A stretch of DNA of 64,000 bases from Planctomycetales bacterium 10988 (GCA_009664345.1 CP043547.1:2446709-2510708), one strand, 5' to 3'; shown: positions 9,172 through 19,393, counted from the first letter of the stretch. A program made the numbers and translations. The notes: a model not told the origin generated them from the letters alone.

Positions 9172-9291
9172 CCGCGATCACCCAAGCAAAGGAAGGAATG
9201 GAAGGACCAGGCACGCCCCGAATCATGGAACGTGAATCAACCATTTTATAGTGATGCTTGGATCGTCCGGGGTCAAGAGAACCACGGCAGT

Positions 9292-10314
9292 CTAATACCC
9301 GATCTGATCGAGATCGACCTTCCCGCGAAAAGTCCAATAAACAATCCCCGTATAAGTAATGACAAACGGCATCCCGAGCCCGGCGATGATTGTCATGATC
9401 CACAGCGTCCCTTCGGAAGAAGCCGCATTGTAAATCGTAAGGCTATGATCGGGGTTCGGCTGCGAAGTAATGAGATTGGGAAAGAGTGCCACCCCAAAAA
9501 GAAAGACCAACCCGGCGATCGTGCAGCCGGAAGAGACAAACCCTTGCACCGGCTTTCGCAAATAAATACAGCGAGGGATATTCGCAATCGCCAGCAAATT
9601 CAAAACGACCACAATCCACGCCCAGGGGAAATGCTTGAAGTTATCGACCGACCGCGGGATCGTCACAATGGTAACAATCGTCACGGCGATATACATCACC
9701 AGAAAGAAAATAAAGCCCCGCCACTTCCAGCGGTAAAGATGTTCCAAGAGTTCGCCTTCGGTCTTCAGGCCCAGGTACAAAGCCCCGTGCATCATGAACA
9801 TCGCCACAGTCATCACCCCGACCATCAGCGGATAAACCCCGATTTGATCGACAAACTCCCCAATAAAGATACCCCGCTTATTGAGTGGAACGCCCTGCAT
9901 TGCCGCCCCGACGGCGACCCCAAAAAGCAACGATGCCAGCGTACTTGAGCCGAAGAAACAGAAATCCCACACCCTTCGCCATGCGATGGAATGCATCTTG
10001 TGACGAAATTCAATCGAGATCGCCCGAAAGATCAAACAGAAAAGAACTAGCATGAAGGCAATGTAAAAGCCGGAAAACGAAGTGGCATACGCTTCTGGAA
10101 AGGCCGCGAAGAGTGCCCCGCCGAAGGTCACGAGCCAGACTTCATTCCCATCCCAGATCGGCCCGATGGCATGAATGAAGGTCTGCCGGTCCTTTTCGGT
10201 CTTGGTCGTCAGATGCAAAATTCCGACGCCGAAATCAAACCCATCCAGCACGGCATAACCAGCGAGCAACACGCCTAACAGGACAAACCACAATACATGC
10301 AGATCGAGGGCCAT
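9292..10314 (-). CDS. cydB: Cytochrome bd oxidase subunit II
   Basis: 340 residues, the usual CydB length, with eight or nine hydrophobic segments. The N-terminal [22 protein letters not shown] segment and [13 protein letters not shown] are diagnostic for the family. CydB is the structural partner of CydA in the quinol oxidase of the inner membrane, which reduces oxygen at high affinity. GAGAGGAT lies five bases before the ATG. The gene follows cydA by 74 bases in the same direction. The gap holds the palindrome AAAAAGTACTTTTT, which may shape the transcript. No cydX-like small ORF was seen after it. Confidence 0.97.
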   Translation of the reverse strand: MALDLHVLWFVLLGVLLAGYAVLDGFDFGVGILHLTTKTEKDRQTFIHAIGPIWDGNEVWLVTFGGALFAAFPEAYATSFSGFYIAFMLVLFCLIFRAISIEFRHKMHSIAWRRVWDFCFFGSSTLASLLFGVAVGAAMQGVPLNKRGIFIGEFVDQIGVYPLMVGVMTVAMFMMHGALYLGLKTEGELLEHLYRWKWRGFIFFLVMYIAVTIVTIVTIPRSVDNFKHFPWAWIVVVLNLLAIANIPRCIYLRKPVQGFVSSGCTIAGLVFLFGVALFPNLITSQPNPDHSLTIYNAASSEGTLWIMTIIAGLGMPFVITYTGIVYWTFRGKVDLDQIGY

Positions 10315-10350
10315 CGGTATCCTCTCGCTTGAGCAGGCTGGAGCAAATAC

Positions 10351-10364
10351 AAAAAGTACTTTTT
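10351..10364. repeat. AAAAAGTACTTTTT palindrome, copy 2 (cydA-cydB gap)
   Basis: A perfect 14-base palindrome in the 74-base gap between cydA and cydB. It contains the 12-base core found elsewhere in the window. Confidence 0.6.
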
Positions 10365-10388
10365 ATTAAAAAAGGCGTATCAATCAGG

Positions 10389-11852
10389 CTATTCTTTTTC
10401 CGCTTCGGTCATCGTCGCTTTGTGCCCAACTAGTTTGGCAGCAGCATCGAGGAAGCCTTTGCCGGTATGTTCGGCTTTCTGTTCGTCGGTCAGCGGTTCG
10501 GGACCTGCTTGGATTTTATGATTTAAGATGACTACCCAGAGAACGAACAGCAGGAGATAGACGACTCCGAACATGATGATCGAGCCGAGAACCTGTTCCG
10601 CTTTGACCGCTTCGGAAACAGCATCGGAAGTCCTTAACCCGCCATGCAATTCACCATTGACCATCGTTGGGTAAACAATCCACGGCTGCCGCCCGACCTC
10701 CGCCGCAACCCAGCCTACCTCATTGGCAATGATCGCGAGGCCGAACGCAAAGACATAGAACCACAACAGCCACCGCGTGGTGTAAAGTTTCCCTCGCCAC
10801 AAAAGATAGCAAGAATAGAGCGTGACCGCGATGAAGAGCATCCCGATGGCGACCATGAGGTGATAGGCTTGAAAGGTCAGCCATACCGGCGGTTCGCCCC
10901 ATGTCGGCTCCAACTCATTCAGACCAGTGACCTCCGCCGCCGGATCGCCGTAGAGCATGAAACTCAACGAACCGGGAATGCCAAAAGCGTATTTTAACTT
11001 TCGTTCCTCCTCATCCGGCCAGCCGAAGAAGTTGAGCGTGGCATACGTTTCGTTTTCGTAAATCCCTTCGAACGCCGCAAACTTCGCCGGTTGATGCTCG
11101 GCAACCATCTTCACCTGCAAGTCGCCGGATACCAGTTGGGCCAAGCTCGAAAAGGTCGCCATCAGCAAGGCCCCGCGAAACGAACGCTTGGCGAATTCCT
11201 CATGTTTTCCCTTGAGCAAGTACCATGCAGAGATACTCATCACAAAGAAGGCACCCACAATAAAGGCCCCGAGCCAGACATGCACCAGCCGATGAACGCT
11301 GGAAGGATTGAAGACCATCGCCCAAAAATCGACGATCTCCGCCCGCATGAAGGGCTCGCCGTTGACCATATGTTCCCGCAGGACAAACCCGGCCGGTGTC
11401 TGCTGCCAACTGTTGGCAATCACAATCCAAACCGAGGAAAAAATCCCTCCCAAGGCCACCATCACCGTGGAAAAGAAGTGCATCTTCGGCCCGACGCGAT
11501 CCCAACCAAAGAGCAACACGGCCAAGAAACCACTTTCCAAGAAGAAAGCAAAGATACCCTCCGCGGCCAACGCAGAGCCGAAAACATCACCAACATAGCG
11601 GGAATAGACCGCCCAATTCGTGCCGAATTCGAACTCCATCACAATTCCCGTCACGACCCCCAGGGCGAAGTTCAGCCCAAAAATCCGGGTCCAAAACTTC
11701 GTGGCGTTTTCGTAAAGCGGGTCTTTTGTGCGGAGATACATCCCTTCGAGATAGACAAGAATCACGCCCAAGCCGATCGTCAGCGGCGGGAAGAGATAGT
11801 GGAACATGATCGTAAAAGCGAATTGCAACCGCGACAGGAGAACGACGTCCAT
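10389..11852 (-). CDS. cydA: Cytochrome bd oxidase subunit I
   Basis: 487 residues with the multi-helix plan of CydA. Likely haem ligands are His18 ([12 protein letters not shown]), His191 (HRLVHVWLG) and Met333 (AYHLMVAIG), equivalent to E. coli His19, His186 and Met393. The [11 protein letters not shown] motif is present. The quinol loop between the HVW and AYHLM helices is short compared with the E. coli protein, the short-Q-loop form common outside enterobacteria. AAGGGA lies eight bases before the ATG. It is the first gene of cydAB; the complex couples quinol oxidation to oxygen reduction and supports growth at low oxygen. Confidence 0.97.
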   Translation of the reverse strand: MDVVLLSRLQFAFTIMFHYLFPPLTIGLGVILVYLEGMYLRTKDPLYENATKFWTRIFGLNFALGVVTGIVMEFEFGTNWAVYSRYVGDVFGSALAAEGIFAFFLESGFLAVLLFGWDRVGPKMHFFSTVMVALGGIFSSVWIVIANSWQQTPAGFVLREHMVNGEPFMRAEIVDFWAMVFNPSSVHRLVHVWLGAFIVGAFFVMSISAWYLLKGKHEEFAKRSFRGALLMATFSSLAQLVSGDLQVKMVAEHQPAKFAAFEGIYENETYATLNFFGWPDEEERKLKYAFGIPGSLSFMLYGDPAAEVTGLNELEPTWGEPPVWLTFQAYHLMVAIGMLFIAVTLYSCYLLWRGKLYTTRWLLWFYVFAFGLAIIANEVGWVAAEVGRQPWIVYPTMVNGELHGGLRTSDAVSEAVKAEQVLGSIIMFGVVYLLLFVLWVVILNHKIQAGPEPLTDEQKAEHTGKGFLDAAAKLVGHKATMTEAEKE

Positions 11853-11943
11853 CTAGCTTTCCCTTCGATTAAAAGGTAGGGCATCCGAATAGGTACAAAC
11901 CGGAAGAAATCGTCGGCGGGCGAAGGAAAGAGCGGTGTCTCAA

Positions 11944-11993
11944 TAAAAAAGACCCTCGTGCTTTCCTCTCAAGGTCCAGCATAAAGGGTCTTT
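11944..11993 (-). terminator. Intrinsic terminator of the DUF1501 gene
   Basis: AAAGACCCT at 11948-11956 pairs with AGGGTCTTT at 11985-11993, with TGCT/AGCA inside the loop. On the minus strand the stem is followed by a run of six T. It lies 40 bases past the stop of the DUF1501 gene and upstream of cydA. Confidence 0.85.
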
Positions 11994-12032
11994 GGCATTT
12001 CCGCTAGCGCGGCAGGTTGTCGCAGGTGGCTG

Positions 12033-13508
12033 CTAACTAATGATTTCGCGAATCGGTGAGGTATGCTCCACGCCGACCAGTTTGCGATCGAGACCAGCAT
12101 AAAAATAGGCAAGATGATTCGGATCAAGCCCTAACTGATGAAGGATCGTCGCATGAAGGCGTTTGACATGGAAAGGTTTTTCGATCGCCGCCGAACCAAG
12201 TTCATCCGTCTCGCCGACCGAGGCCCCGCCTTTGATGCCACCACCGGACATCCACATCGTGAAGCCATAGGAATTGTGATCGCGTCCGGTTCCCTCAGCA
12301 TATTCCGCCGTCGGTTGGCGGCCGAATTCCCCTCCCCAAATCACCAGCGTTTCATCGAGCAAGCCGCGTCGTTTCAAGTCTTTCAAAAGACCTGCAATCG
12401 GCTTGTCGGTACGTCCGGCGTGATAGGAGTGATTCTTTTCCAGATCGCCGTGGGCGTCCCAATTGCTATCGTTGTGGGCACCACCGGCATAAAGTTGAAT
12501 GAAGCGAACGCCCCGTTCGACCAAGCGGCGAGCTAACAAACAACGGCGACCAAACTCGGCTGTTTCCGGCTGATCGACGCCATAAAGCGAAAGCGTTTTT
12601 TCGTCTTCCTTTGTAAGATCAACCGCTTCGGGGGCGTGCTGCTGCATCTTGTAAGCAAGCTCATAACTCGCGATGCGAGCGGCGAGATTGCTATTATCCG
12701 AACGCGTGGCGAAATGCTCTTGATTGGCGGCCTGCAAGGAATCCAGCAACTCCCGCTGGACCGCATCGGTCATTCCCTCAGGTGGATTCAAATTCAAGAT
12801 CGGCGTCCCTTTCGAACGCACGACCGTCCCTTGAAAACTGGCCGGCATGTACCCACTCGACCAGTTCTTGGCCCCACTGATCGGGCCGCCGGTCGGATCG
12901 AGCATCACCACGAAACCGGGGAGATTTTCGTTTTGCGTGCCGAGTCCATAATTCACCCAAGAGCCAAGGGCCGGGCTACCGCTAAGAATTTGCCCGCTGT
13001 TCATTTGCAACATAGCCGAGCCATGAATGGGGCTATCAGCGGTCATGCTTTTGATGAAAGCCAGGTCATCGGCACACTCGGCCAAATGCGGAAAGAGGGA
13101 ACTGATCTGATGCCCGCTCTCGCCATATTGCTTGAATTTCCACTTCGGCCCGACGATGCGACCTTGATTCTTCTCGCCACCGCGGCCTTTCGTCTTTACA
13201 TCGACGGTCTTGCCATCGAGGCGAAACAACGTCGGCTTGTAATCAAACAGATCAACGTGACTTGGCCCGCCATACATAAAAAGAAAGATGACGCTCTTTG
13301 CCTTGGCGGGATAATGCGGGGGCTTCGGGGCGAGCGGATTGGCCGAAGGTCCATTCGTTGTGGCACCGTATGCTTGCTGGAAAAAGCCATCTTTGGCCAA
13401 GAGTCCCGCAAGGGCAACCGAGGTGAAACCACCACCGGCCTGCCAGAGAAATTCGCGGCGGGTACGTCCACAGAAAGTATTCGGAACGGGGCGTTTAAAG
13501 AATGCCAT
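12033..13508 (-). CDS. DUF1501 protein, Tat-exported
   Basis: 491 residues. The N-terminus carries a twin-arginine signal, TRREFLWQ, followed by a hydrophobic stretch, so it is exported folded. The body matches DUF1501, an alkaline-phosphatase/sulfatase-fold family abundant in planctomycetes. Features include FLFMYGGPSHVDLFDYKP near the start, SPIHGSAMLQMNSG, RFIQLYAGGAHNDSNWDAHGDLEKNH, TLVIWGGEFGRQP and GRDHNSYGFTMWM with several likely metal-binding His and Asp residues. The function is unproven. It follows the PSCyt1/PSD1 gene by about 160 bases on the same strand; the two families nearly always occur as a pair and probably act together in the envelope. A terminator follows. Confidence 0.93.
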   Translation of the reverse strand: MAFFKRPVPNTFCGRTRREFLWQAGGGFTSVALAGLLAKDGFFQQAYGATTNGPSANPLAPKPPHYPAKAKSVIFLFMYGGPSHVDLFDYKPTLFRLDGKTVDVKTKGRGGEKNQGRIVGPKWKFKQYGESGHQISSLFPHLAECADDLAFIKSMTADSPIHGSAMLQMNSGQILSGSPALGSWVNYGLGTQNENLPGFVVMLDPTGGPISGAKNWSSGYMPASFQGTVVRSKGTPILNLNPPEGMTDAVQRELLDSLQAANQEHFATRSDNSNLAARIASYELAYKMQQHAPEAVDLTKEDEKTLSLYGVDQPETAEFGRRCLLARRLVERGVRFIQLYAGGAHNDSNWDAHGDLEKNHSYHAGRTDKPIAGLLKDLKRRGLLDETLVIWGGEFGRQPTAEYAEGTGRDHNSYGFTMWMSGGGIKGGASVGETDELGSAAIEKPFHVKRLHATILHQLGLDPNHLAYFYAGLDRKLVGVEHTSPIREIIS

Positions 13509-13610
13509 GGCAAACCCTTTCAGCTTGAACCTCTTGTTTGGATAGAATGTTCGGCAAGAGATTCATGGGGTAAAGGTTGTTTGGATTGATAGTTATTTTA
13601 AATTATTTTC

Positions 13611-13650
13611 AAAAAGTAGTTTTTAGATCGAAAGCCAAAAGTGCTTTTTT
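13611..13650. repeat. Two variant copies of the short palindrome
   Basis: AAAAAGTAGTTTTT at 13611-13624 and AAAAGTGCTTTTTT at 13637-13650 are near matches to the AAAAGTACTTTT motif. They lie in tandem in the gap between the PSCyt1/PSD1 gene and the DUF1501 gene. Confidence 0.4.
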
Positions 13651-13667
13651 GTTTATCGAATGATTTC

Positions 13668-16148
13668 TCAATCGAGATATAAAAACTCATTGAGATTCAA
13701 GGTGACCAAACAGAAGTAAGTGAGGGCCTGCTCCTTGGAAAGGCTGTGTTCTTCTTGCAAGCGTTCGATCAAGTCAACGCCGCGAGTCACCTCTTCTTCC
13801 GAAGGGAGTCGCGAGAGGGCCAGTTCCAAGGCCCAAGTCACTTGATCCGCCGGATTGCTGCCGGCCTCTTCTTGCAGGCGTTCGGCAAAGCGGGCCGATT
13901 GCTCTTGCAAAAACGGGCTATTCATGAAGGCAAGGGCCTGCGTCGGCTGTGTGGTACTGAAGCGAGCAGCACACGTGCGATCGGTTTCGGCAAAGTCGAA
14001 CTCGGCCAATATCGGAGTAATAAGCGAGCGTTTGACAAAGATATAGACGCTGCGGCGGGCTTGTTCGGTTTCGCTTGAATTGCCCCAACCTTTGCCGGGA
14101 CGCGATTGCCCCGCGAGGACTTCCGCCGAAATCTCCGGATAAATACCAGGGCCGAACATCTTCGGATTCAGTTCCCCGGTCACAGCATGAATGGCATCGC
14201 GGACCTCTTCCGCATCGAGCCTTCGCATATTGAATCGCCAGAAAAGATCATTCGCCGGATCAAGCGAAAGCTCCGGCTCGCGGGCTTCACTGGAAAGTTG
14301 ATAGACCTTCGATTGCATGATCAGCCGGTGGATCGGCTTCAATTTCCAATCGTTTTTCACAAGTTCATAAGCCAGCCAATCAAGCAATTTCGGATGGGTC
14401 GGCGGGTCACCCAGTTGTCCGAAGTTATTCGTCGAACGGACAATCCCGCGACCGAAATGATGCTGCCAAAGACGATTCACCATCACGCGGGCGGCGAAGA
14501 GATTTTCATCAGACGCGATCCACTCGGCCAAGGCTCGGCGACGGCCAGAGGATTCGGCATTGCCAGGAAGCTCCGGGAAGTCCGGAGTTTCTGCTTCAAA
14601 AAGTTCGGGAAAGCCAGGCGTTACCTCTTCGCCCAAGACATGCGGATTGCCACGGAGCATCACATAGGTCGGTTCCGGATTCGGATTCGTCCCATTGACC
14701 GCGAGCGTCACTTCGCGGGGGGGAAGCTCTCGCGATTCGACCTTTTCCAACTCCGCCTTTAACGCCGTGTAAGTCTGCCAATCTTCCTCATTGAGATAGT
14801 CGTCCAATTTCGCGGCAAGGAGCTTCTCTCGCCGGGGGCCTTCGGTCGCGCGCTGTGCGGCACCGGGCATCTTGCTGATTCCCTTTTGTTCCAAGGGAAG
14901 GATTTGATCCCGCAAGGCTTGTTTCTCCGCCTCCCACGCTTCGTAAATCTGCTCGGTTTCCGCCGAGGTGATATCGCGTTGACTGAAGTTCAAAAGGGTT
15001 TCTTCCTTCCGACCAATTGCATAAGGAGGCAATCCTCGGAAGAAGGCCAAGAGACGATAGTAATCCGTTTGCGGAATCGGATCGATTTTGTGATCGTGAC
15101 AACGGGCACAATCGACGGTCAGCCCCAGAAAGACCTGGCTAGTGGTCGCGACGATATCATCGTATTGATCGAATTGATGCAAGAGCGGATCGGCCGGTTC
15201 ATCATCAAAGAGACCCAAACGATAATAGGCGGTCGCCGTGATCGTTTCCGGGGTCACCTCGTCCAACTCATCTCCGGCAAGCTGCTCTTTGACGAATTGA
15301 TTGTAAGGCTTGTCTTCATTGAACGAGCGAATCACGTAGTCGCGATAACGCCAGGCATTTGGTTTATCGCCATCTCGCTCGAAACTATTCGTATCGGCAT
15401 AGCGAACCAAATCGAGCCAGTGCCGTGCCCAGCGTTCGCCGTAATGGGGCGAAGCCAGTAAGCGATCGAGCAGGTCCGACCACGCATCCGAGGATTCGTC
15501 TCGAAGAAAGGCATCGACTTCCGCCGGCGTCGGGGGCAGGCCGGTGAGATTAAAATAGGCCCGACGAATGAGCGTTTGCTTGGTGGCCAAGGTGGTTGGC
15601 TGAAGGTGTTGTTCTTCCAAACGACTTAATATAAAAGCATCGATCGGGTTATTGATCCACTCCGGGTCGGAGACTTCCGGGATTTCCGGCTGAATGGGTT
15701 TGCGGAATCCCCAGTGCTTTTCCCATTCGGCCCCTTCCTCGATCCACCGCGTTAGAAGCTTCACCTCTCTGGGCTTGAGCGGTTCACCTTCGGGCGGCAT
15801 TCGCATGTATTCATCATCTGTCAGAATTCGCTCGATGATCAAACTTTCTTCCGGCTCACCGGCAACAATGGCAAAGCCTCCGGAATGCGTTTCCACGAAG
15901 GCCCCCTCTTCAGTATCCAGCCGGAAGCCGCCTTCTTGCTCATCGGGACCGTGACAGGAATAACAACGCTTGGCCAAGATCGGTTGAATTTGTTTGGCAA
16001 ATTCGATGGAGTCCGATCGTTTCGCGGGAGCGGGGGCTTGCGACTGCTTTTCTTCTGCGGAAAGCCACGGAGTCATCCCAATGAGAAGCAACAAAGCACC
16101 AAGGAAAAGTTTGAAACTAGGAAGATTTTTGGGGGAAATCTGTTTCAT
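13668..16148 (-). CDS. PSCyt1/DUF1549/DUF1553 cytochrome-like protein
   Basis: 826 residues from the ATG at 16148; the frame extends seven codons upstream to a TTG at 16169, but the ATG begins the signal peptide. Domains in order are PSCyt1 with a haem-c motif RCYSCHGPDE (Cys62, Cys65, His66), DUF1549 (about 150-360, with a second CARCHDH motif) and DUF1553/PSD1 (about 520-800). The last contains LAEWIASDENLFAARVMVNRLWQHHFGRG and NNFGQLGDPPTHPKLLDWLA. It is an exported, probably haem-binding protein typical of planctomycetes. It is the first gene of a pair with the DUF1501 gene. Suggested roles in polysaccharide use are not proven. Confidence 0.93.
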   Translation of the reverse strand: MKQISPKNLPSFKLFLGALLLLIGMTPWLSAEEKQSQAPAPAKRSDSIEFAKQIQPILAKRCYSCHGPDEQEGGFRLDTEEGAFVETHSGGFAIVAGEPEESLIIERILTDDEYMRMPPEGEPLKPREVKLLTRWIEEGAEWEKHWGFRKPIQPEIPEVSDPEWINNPIDAFILSRLEEQHLQPTTLATKQTLIRRAYFNLTGLPPTPAEVDAFLRDESSDAWSDLLDRLLASPHYGERWARHWLDLVRYADTNSFERDGDKPNAWRYRDYVIRSFNEDKPYNQFVKEQLAGDELDEVTPETITATAYYRLGLFDDEPADPLLHQFDQYDDIVATTSQVFLGLTVDCARCHDHKIDPIPQTDYYRLLAFFRGLPPYAIGRKEETLLNFSQRDITSAETEQIYEAWEAEKQALRDQILPLEQKGISKMPGAAQRATEGPRREKLLAAKLDDYLNEEDWQTYTALKAELEKVESRELPPREVTLAVNGTNPNPEPTYVMLRGNPHVLGEEVTPGFPELFEAETPDFPELPGNAESSGRRRALAEWIASDENLFAARVMVNRLWQHHFGRGIVRSTNNFGQLGDPPTHPKLLDWLAYELVKNDWKLKPIHRLIMQSKVYQLSSEAREPELSLDPANDLFWRFNMRRLDAEEVRDAIHAVTGELNPKMFGPGIYPEISAEVLAGQSRPGKGWGNSSETEQARRSVYIFVKRSLITPILAEFDFAETDRTCAARFSTTQPTQALAFMNSPFLQEQSARFAERLQEEAGSNPADQVTWALELALSRLPSEEEVTRGVDLIERLQEEHSLSKEQALTYFCLVTLNLNEFLYLD

Positions 16149-16606
16149 GAATTCGCCGTGATCTAGCAAGAGGAAGTCTTAGCAAGCTCTATGAAAGGGA
16201 CTTTAAGAAGACTAAAAGTCTCAAAGGTGAGAGATTTCGCCTTCAATCCAGGGGGTTGCCCGAGCCACTAAGGAGATCTCAAGGACTAAGCATGCTTATA
16301 GTTTGCAGCACATCGGATAAGAAAGCAATGAATATCAACATATTTTGATTAATTCTCTTTGCGGCCACCGAATCACCCATTTTTCTGCGAAGAAATTTAA
16401 ATAGGGGCAGGTTTTCGAAGAAATGATTCCTCCTGAATTGAGTTTATTATCGATGTGCTTGAACTTTTTAAAACAAGAACGGAGTGTGAAAGGTGGCTTA
16501 CAAGACAAAACTCCACCTTGTAAGAAATGCTTGAAGGCCAATGCCAAGGTGGAGCGGGTGAGACAATGAGTCAAAAGCCGTTGGGATTTTGAAAGTGCGA
16601 GCGGGC
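16149..16606. other. Intergenic region with a repeat copy and a hairpin
   Basis: A gap of about 460 bases. It holds a probable copy of the dispersed repeat at 16220-16268 and a perfect 8-base inverted repeat, CTTACAAG at 16498-16505 with CTTGTAAG at 16519-16526. The minus frame 16335-16574 has no recognisable protein character, so no gene is called. Confidence 0.4.
16220..16268 (+). repeat. Dispersed repeat, module 2, probable degenerate copy
   Basis: Starting TCAAAGGTGAGAG and ending GCCCGAGCCAC, this aligns by eye with the 3' half of the copy at 22941-23040 at roughly 70-75% identity over about 50 bases. Confidence 0.4.
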
Positions 16607-17113
16607 CTATTTTTGGCTGAGCCAGACCTCTCCGGCTTGGCTAAACCATTCCGGATAAGATTCCAAGAGGTCTCGAACTCGATCGCCGTTGATCTTGGTC
16701 GCCACCGAAATTTGCAAAACAGTCGCCCCTTCCACTTGAGATTTGAGGTATCTCACGATCTCTTCCAGGTCATCGCGGTCGGCTTCATAGGAGCGGCCTT
16801 CGATGGAAGAAGATGCCCGTGAAGAAGCTTCTTCGCGAGCGGCGGCAACTCGGTCATTATTGTTATTGTCAGCCGATTCCTGGAAGAAAATATCCCCATC
16901 TTCCGCCGTGACGAAAAGCGAACCGATCAATCCTCCGCAAGTGATTCCAAACAAAAGAGTTGCGGCAAAGACTGCTACCCAAATCATCGGATATTGCACG
17001 GTCCCCTGATCGGAATCCTCTCTCCCGTCATCGTCAAATTCGTGTTCGAATTCCTTGGTTCGGTCGAGTTCCTCTTCCGGCATCTCTTCTTGGTTTTCGT
17101 TGATTTCACTCAT
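16607..17113 (-). CDS. Small acidic single-pass membrane protein
   Basis: 168 residues; GGAGAAGAG precedes the ATG. Residues 1-40 are strongly acidic (EEMPEEELD, EFEHEFDDDGRED). Residues 41-68 form one membrane segment. Residues 75-110 are Ser, Ala and Asn-rich. The C-terminal 50 residues (DLEEIVRYLKSQVEGATVLQISVATKINGDRVRDLLESYP) look like a helix-turn-helix or winged-helix fold with a closing WLSQK strand, by eye only. No named family was recognised. If the acidic N-terminus is cytoplasmic, the C-terminal domain lies outside and is more likely protein-binding than DNA-binding. Confidence 0.7.
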   Translation of the reverse strand: MSEINENQEEMPEEELDRTKEFEHEFDDDGREDSDQGTVQYPMIWVAVFAATLLFGITCGGLIGSLFVTAEDGDIFFQESADNNNNDRVAAAREEASSRASSSIEGRSYEADRDDLEEIVRYLKSQVEGATVLQISVATKINGDRVRDLLESYPEWFSQAGEVWLSQK

Positions 17114-17194
17114 TGACTCTTCTCCGGCTGGCTCGACTGCCTATTCCTAAACGGTGTTCTGATTAGCGTTTACGGTTCACAAACGTTCTCGTCC

Positions 17195-17797
17195 TTAATC
17201 CGACTCAGGAGCATTTTCCCGTACCAAGTCACGAATCCCCGCCTTCCAGGCAGGAGCAGCGGCCGATTGACACCACTCGAACAAAACCGCTTCGGCCGTG
17301 GTCAAGATGACCCCGCTGCTTTCCATACGACGTAAAGCCCATTCATAGTCCAACTTATGGCGACTTGAAACGGCATCAACGGCGACATACACCCGAAAAC
17401 CCATCGTCTGTAAATCAAGGGCGGTCTGTTGAATACAGACATGGGCTTCAATCCCAGTCAGCAGAATTCGAAAGATATCCTTTTCCCGTAATTCCCGAAA
17501 AGGCTCAAGACATTCTATCGCACTAAAGCATTTCTTTTCAAAGGCTTGCGGCAAACTCTCCGACAAAATCGAAACCGTTGGGCCAAGCCCTTGCGGATAT
17601 TGTTCGGTGGCAATCACGGGATTCTCGACCAACCGGGCGGCATCAACGAGCCGACGAATTTGCCAAATCAATGCGTGATAATTCGGGATGACAGGCACAA
17701 GTTTTTCCTGAACATCGACCACAACCAAGGCCGTTTCGCCGGCAGACATCAAATCGGGATGCCGAGTAGAGAGAGGATTGACTGCTGGGTGGTCCAT
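17195..17797 (-). CDS. Isochorismatase-family cysteine hydrolase
   Basis: 200 residues; AGGAAG lies seven bases before the ATG. The catalytic triad of the family is visible: Asp28 in VVVDVQ, a Lys at 88/89 in FEKKCFSA, and Cys121 in TGIEAHVCIQQ. The cis-peptide region after the nucleophile strand is conserved. Enzymes of this fold hydrolyse isochorismate, nicotinamide, carbamates and other amides, and the substrate cannot be read from sequence. The protein lacks a signal peptide and should be cytoplasmic. The next upstream gene on the same strand is bshB1, 70 bases away, so joint transcription is possible. Confidence 0.88.
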   Translation of the reverse strand: MDHPAVNPLSTRHPDLMSAGETALVVVDVQEKLVPVIPNYHALIWQIRRLVDAARLVENPVIATEQYPQGLGPTVSILSESLPQAFEKKCFSAIECLEPFRELREKDIFRILLTGIEAHVCIQQTALDLQTMGFRVYVAVDAVSSRHKLDYEWALRRMESSGVILTTAEAVLFEWCQSAAAPAWKAGIRDLVRENAPESD

Positions 17798-17867
17798 CGA
17801 ACTATCTTCCTAACTTCTTTATTTTTCGAACTTACGTCAATTTCGTCACGAACCGCACAAGATGGAC

Positions 17868-18557
17868 TCAGACTAAATCACGCATACTTTTGAGTGCCAA
17901 AGGTTCTCTGGTGGCAAAGGGTTCCCCATATTTTCGACCGATCAAACCTCCCCAATAGGCCGCTTGATGATGCAGTTGATCCAGGAATGTCGGCGGTTCG
18001 GTAGGTCTGCCCGTGATAAACTGGCTTTCGTAGGCCCTGATAGAAGCAATTTTCTGCTCCCAAGTGTCGCTGATGTCCAAAATGAAACTCGGCTGATAAG
18101 CCAATTTTAGATGGACACAATAATAATAGTAGATTCGCTCTGGAAAGTGCCGCTCTCCAGGCAAGTCACTCTTACTTAGTTTAGACCAAAACCTTGCAGC
18201 TTCAATCAGTTCGGTCGCGGCTACGTGATCCGGGTGGGCGTCTTCCCAATACGGGGCAAAGAGCCAACGAGGGCGGGTTTCTCGAATGACGCCGGTGATC
18301 TTTCGCCTAGCTTCCAGGTCGGCGACCAAGCTCCGGTTTGGCAGTCCCAAGTTCTTCCGCCAAGGAGAACCCAACGCCTGATTCGCCACTTCCGTCTCTT
18401 GAACGCGGGTCTCTCGATCTCCGTAAGGAGTTGGTTCTCCAGTAGTTAGATCGATAATCCCAACTTGCACGCCCGTCTTGGTCCACTGGGCGATTGCCCC
18501 GCCCATTCCCAATTCCGCATCATCGGGATGTGGGGCAATAACTAAGATATCTAACAC
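17868..18557 (-). CDS. bshB1: Bacillithiol biosynthesis deacetylase BshB1
   Basis: 229 residues with a GTG start preceded by AGGG. The PIG-L/LmbE fold is shown by [13 protein letters not shown] (zinc ligands His10 and Asp13) and a third His in [28 protein letters not shown] and NLGLPNRSL match the BshB1 subgroup. BshB1 removes the acetyl group from N-acetylglucosaminyl-malate in bacillithiol synthesis. Bacillithiol genes are known from planctomycetes and Bacteroidetes as well as Firmicutes, though bshA and bshC are not in this window. An alternative is another LmbE-type deacetylase, but the length and motifs fit BshB1 well. Confidence 0.88.
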   Translation of the reverse strand: MLDILVIAPHPDDAELGMGGAIAQWTKTGVQVGIIDLTTGEPTPYGDRETRVQETEVANQALGSPWRKNLGLPNRSLVADLEARRKITGVIRETRPRWLFAPYWEDAHPDHVAATELIEAARFWSKLSKSDLPGERHFPERIYYYYCVHLKLAYQPSFILDISDTWEQKIASIRAYESQFITGRPTEPPTFLDQLHHQAAYWGGLIGRKYGEPFATREPLALKSMRDLV

Positions 18558-18585
18558 AATCCCTGTGTACTCCTTATATATACAT

Positions 18586-18804
18586 CTATTTTGTTATTGA
18601 AGTTTTCACCAAATTGGCCAGGCCGACAGATCGAATCTGTTGTGCAATTTCGACCTTTTTGGACAAAATCCTCTTCAAAATCGGAAAGGCCTCCCATGGC
18701 AAGCCCTCCAGTTCCTTTAAAATTTTGAAAAAGAACTCAAGTTCCCCAACTGGCCCAACGATATAAGGGATAAGGTCTTTTCTCCGAGTACTTCCCAACA
18801 CGTT
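18586..18804 (-). CDS. Possible small protein upstream of bshB1, unrecognised
   Basis: A 72-codon frame from ATG 18804 ending 28 bases before bshB1. The same frame stays open up to 18963, where it would overlap the divergent lipoprotein gene. The product has a plausible amphipathic composition ([31 protein letters not shown]), and GAAG lies just before the ATG. No family was recognised. It may be a real leading gene of the bshB1 unit or simply its leader region. Confidence 0.25.
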   Translation of the reverse strand, partial: NVLGSTRRKDLIPYIVGPVGELEFFFKILKELEGLPWEAFPILKRILSKKVEIAQQIRSVGLANLVKTSITK

Positions 18805-18877
18805 CATTTCTTCTGGAAGTCTCAGGTCTTGTTCATTTCTCTTCAGACGACTCGTTGTGAACAATCCACAACCTGTC

Positions 18878-19138
18878 ATGAGTAATTCTATGAAACGCCC
18901 CTTTTGGACACTTTGTCTGCTTGTCACCTTGGCTGCCTGTTCGGGCTGTTCAACTCTGACCACTTGGAAAGAGAATTGGCAGGCCCGCTTTGATGAAAAG
19001 AATTCAGGCTTCTCCGAAGAATCGCAGCAAATGAGTGGTTGGGCAGGAAACTATCGCCAGCGGGATGCCAGCTCCAAAGGCTGGAGTTTTTCCACCAAAG
19101 GCCAGCAAATCGAAAGCTCACTCGGCGTCGGTCGGTAA
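18878..19138 (+). CDS. Small lipoprotein
   Basis: 86 residues from ATG 18878; ATG 18890 is an equally possible start, and a GTG at 18857 is open in frame. The N-terminus KRPFWTLCLLVTLAACSGCSTL contains two candidate lipobox cysteines (LAAC and CSGC), predicting export and lipid attachment. The mature part is short, hydrophilic and rich in Ser, Gln, Lys and Trp. No family beyond small planctomycete lipoproteins was recognised. It reads divergently from bshB1 and away from the carboxypeptidase by about 250 bases. Confidence 0.6.
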   Translation: MSNSMKRPFWTLCLLVTLAACSGCSTLTTWKENWQARFDEKNSGFSEESQQMSGWAGNYRQRDASSKGWSFSTKGQQIESSLGVGR

Positions 19139-19393
19139 AAGTTTTCTGTTCCAAGTAGACTTTTCGTTGCTTTGCATTCTGACCCACGGGGTCCCTTCCA
19201 TCAACTGGCTGACTTCCAAGGTCCGCTGGCCTCCCTCTCTTTGTCTATCTTTCCCGAAAACTTCTTCTTTTTCATTATTTCGGGTAGACGGAAGAAAAAC
19301 CTTCTCTAAATTGAGAAATGACACTTTCGCTGATCTTTTCGCGAAGTGAAACCGCAATCCTCTTTTGCATCCCTCCCCCGAGGTACTTGCCGC

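Noticed and set aside
16335-16574. 79-codon minus-strand frame
   Set aside because: It spans a hairpin-containing spacer with no ribosome site and unusual Cys, Lys and Phe composition; no homologous family is apparent.
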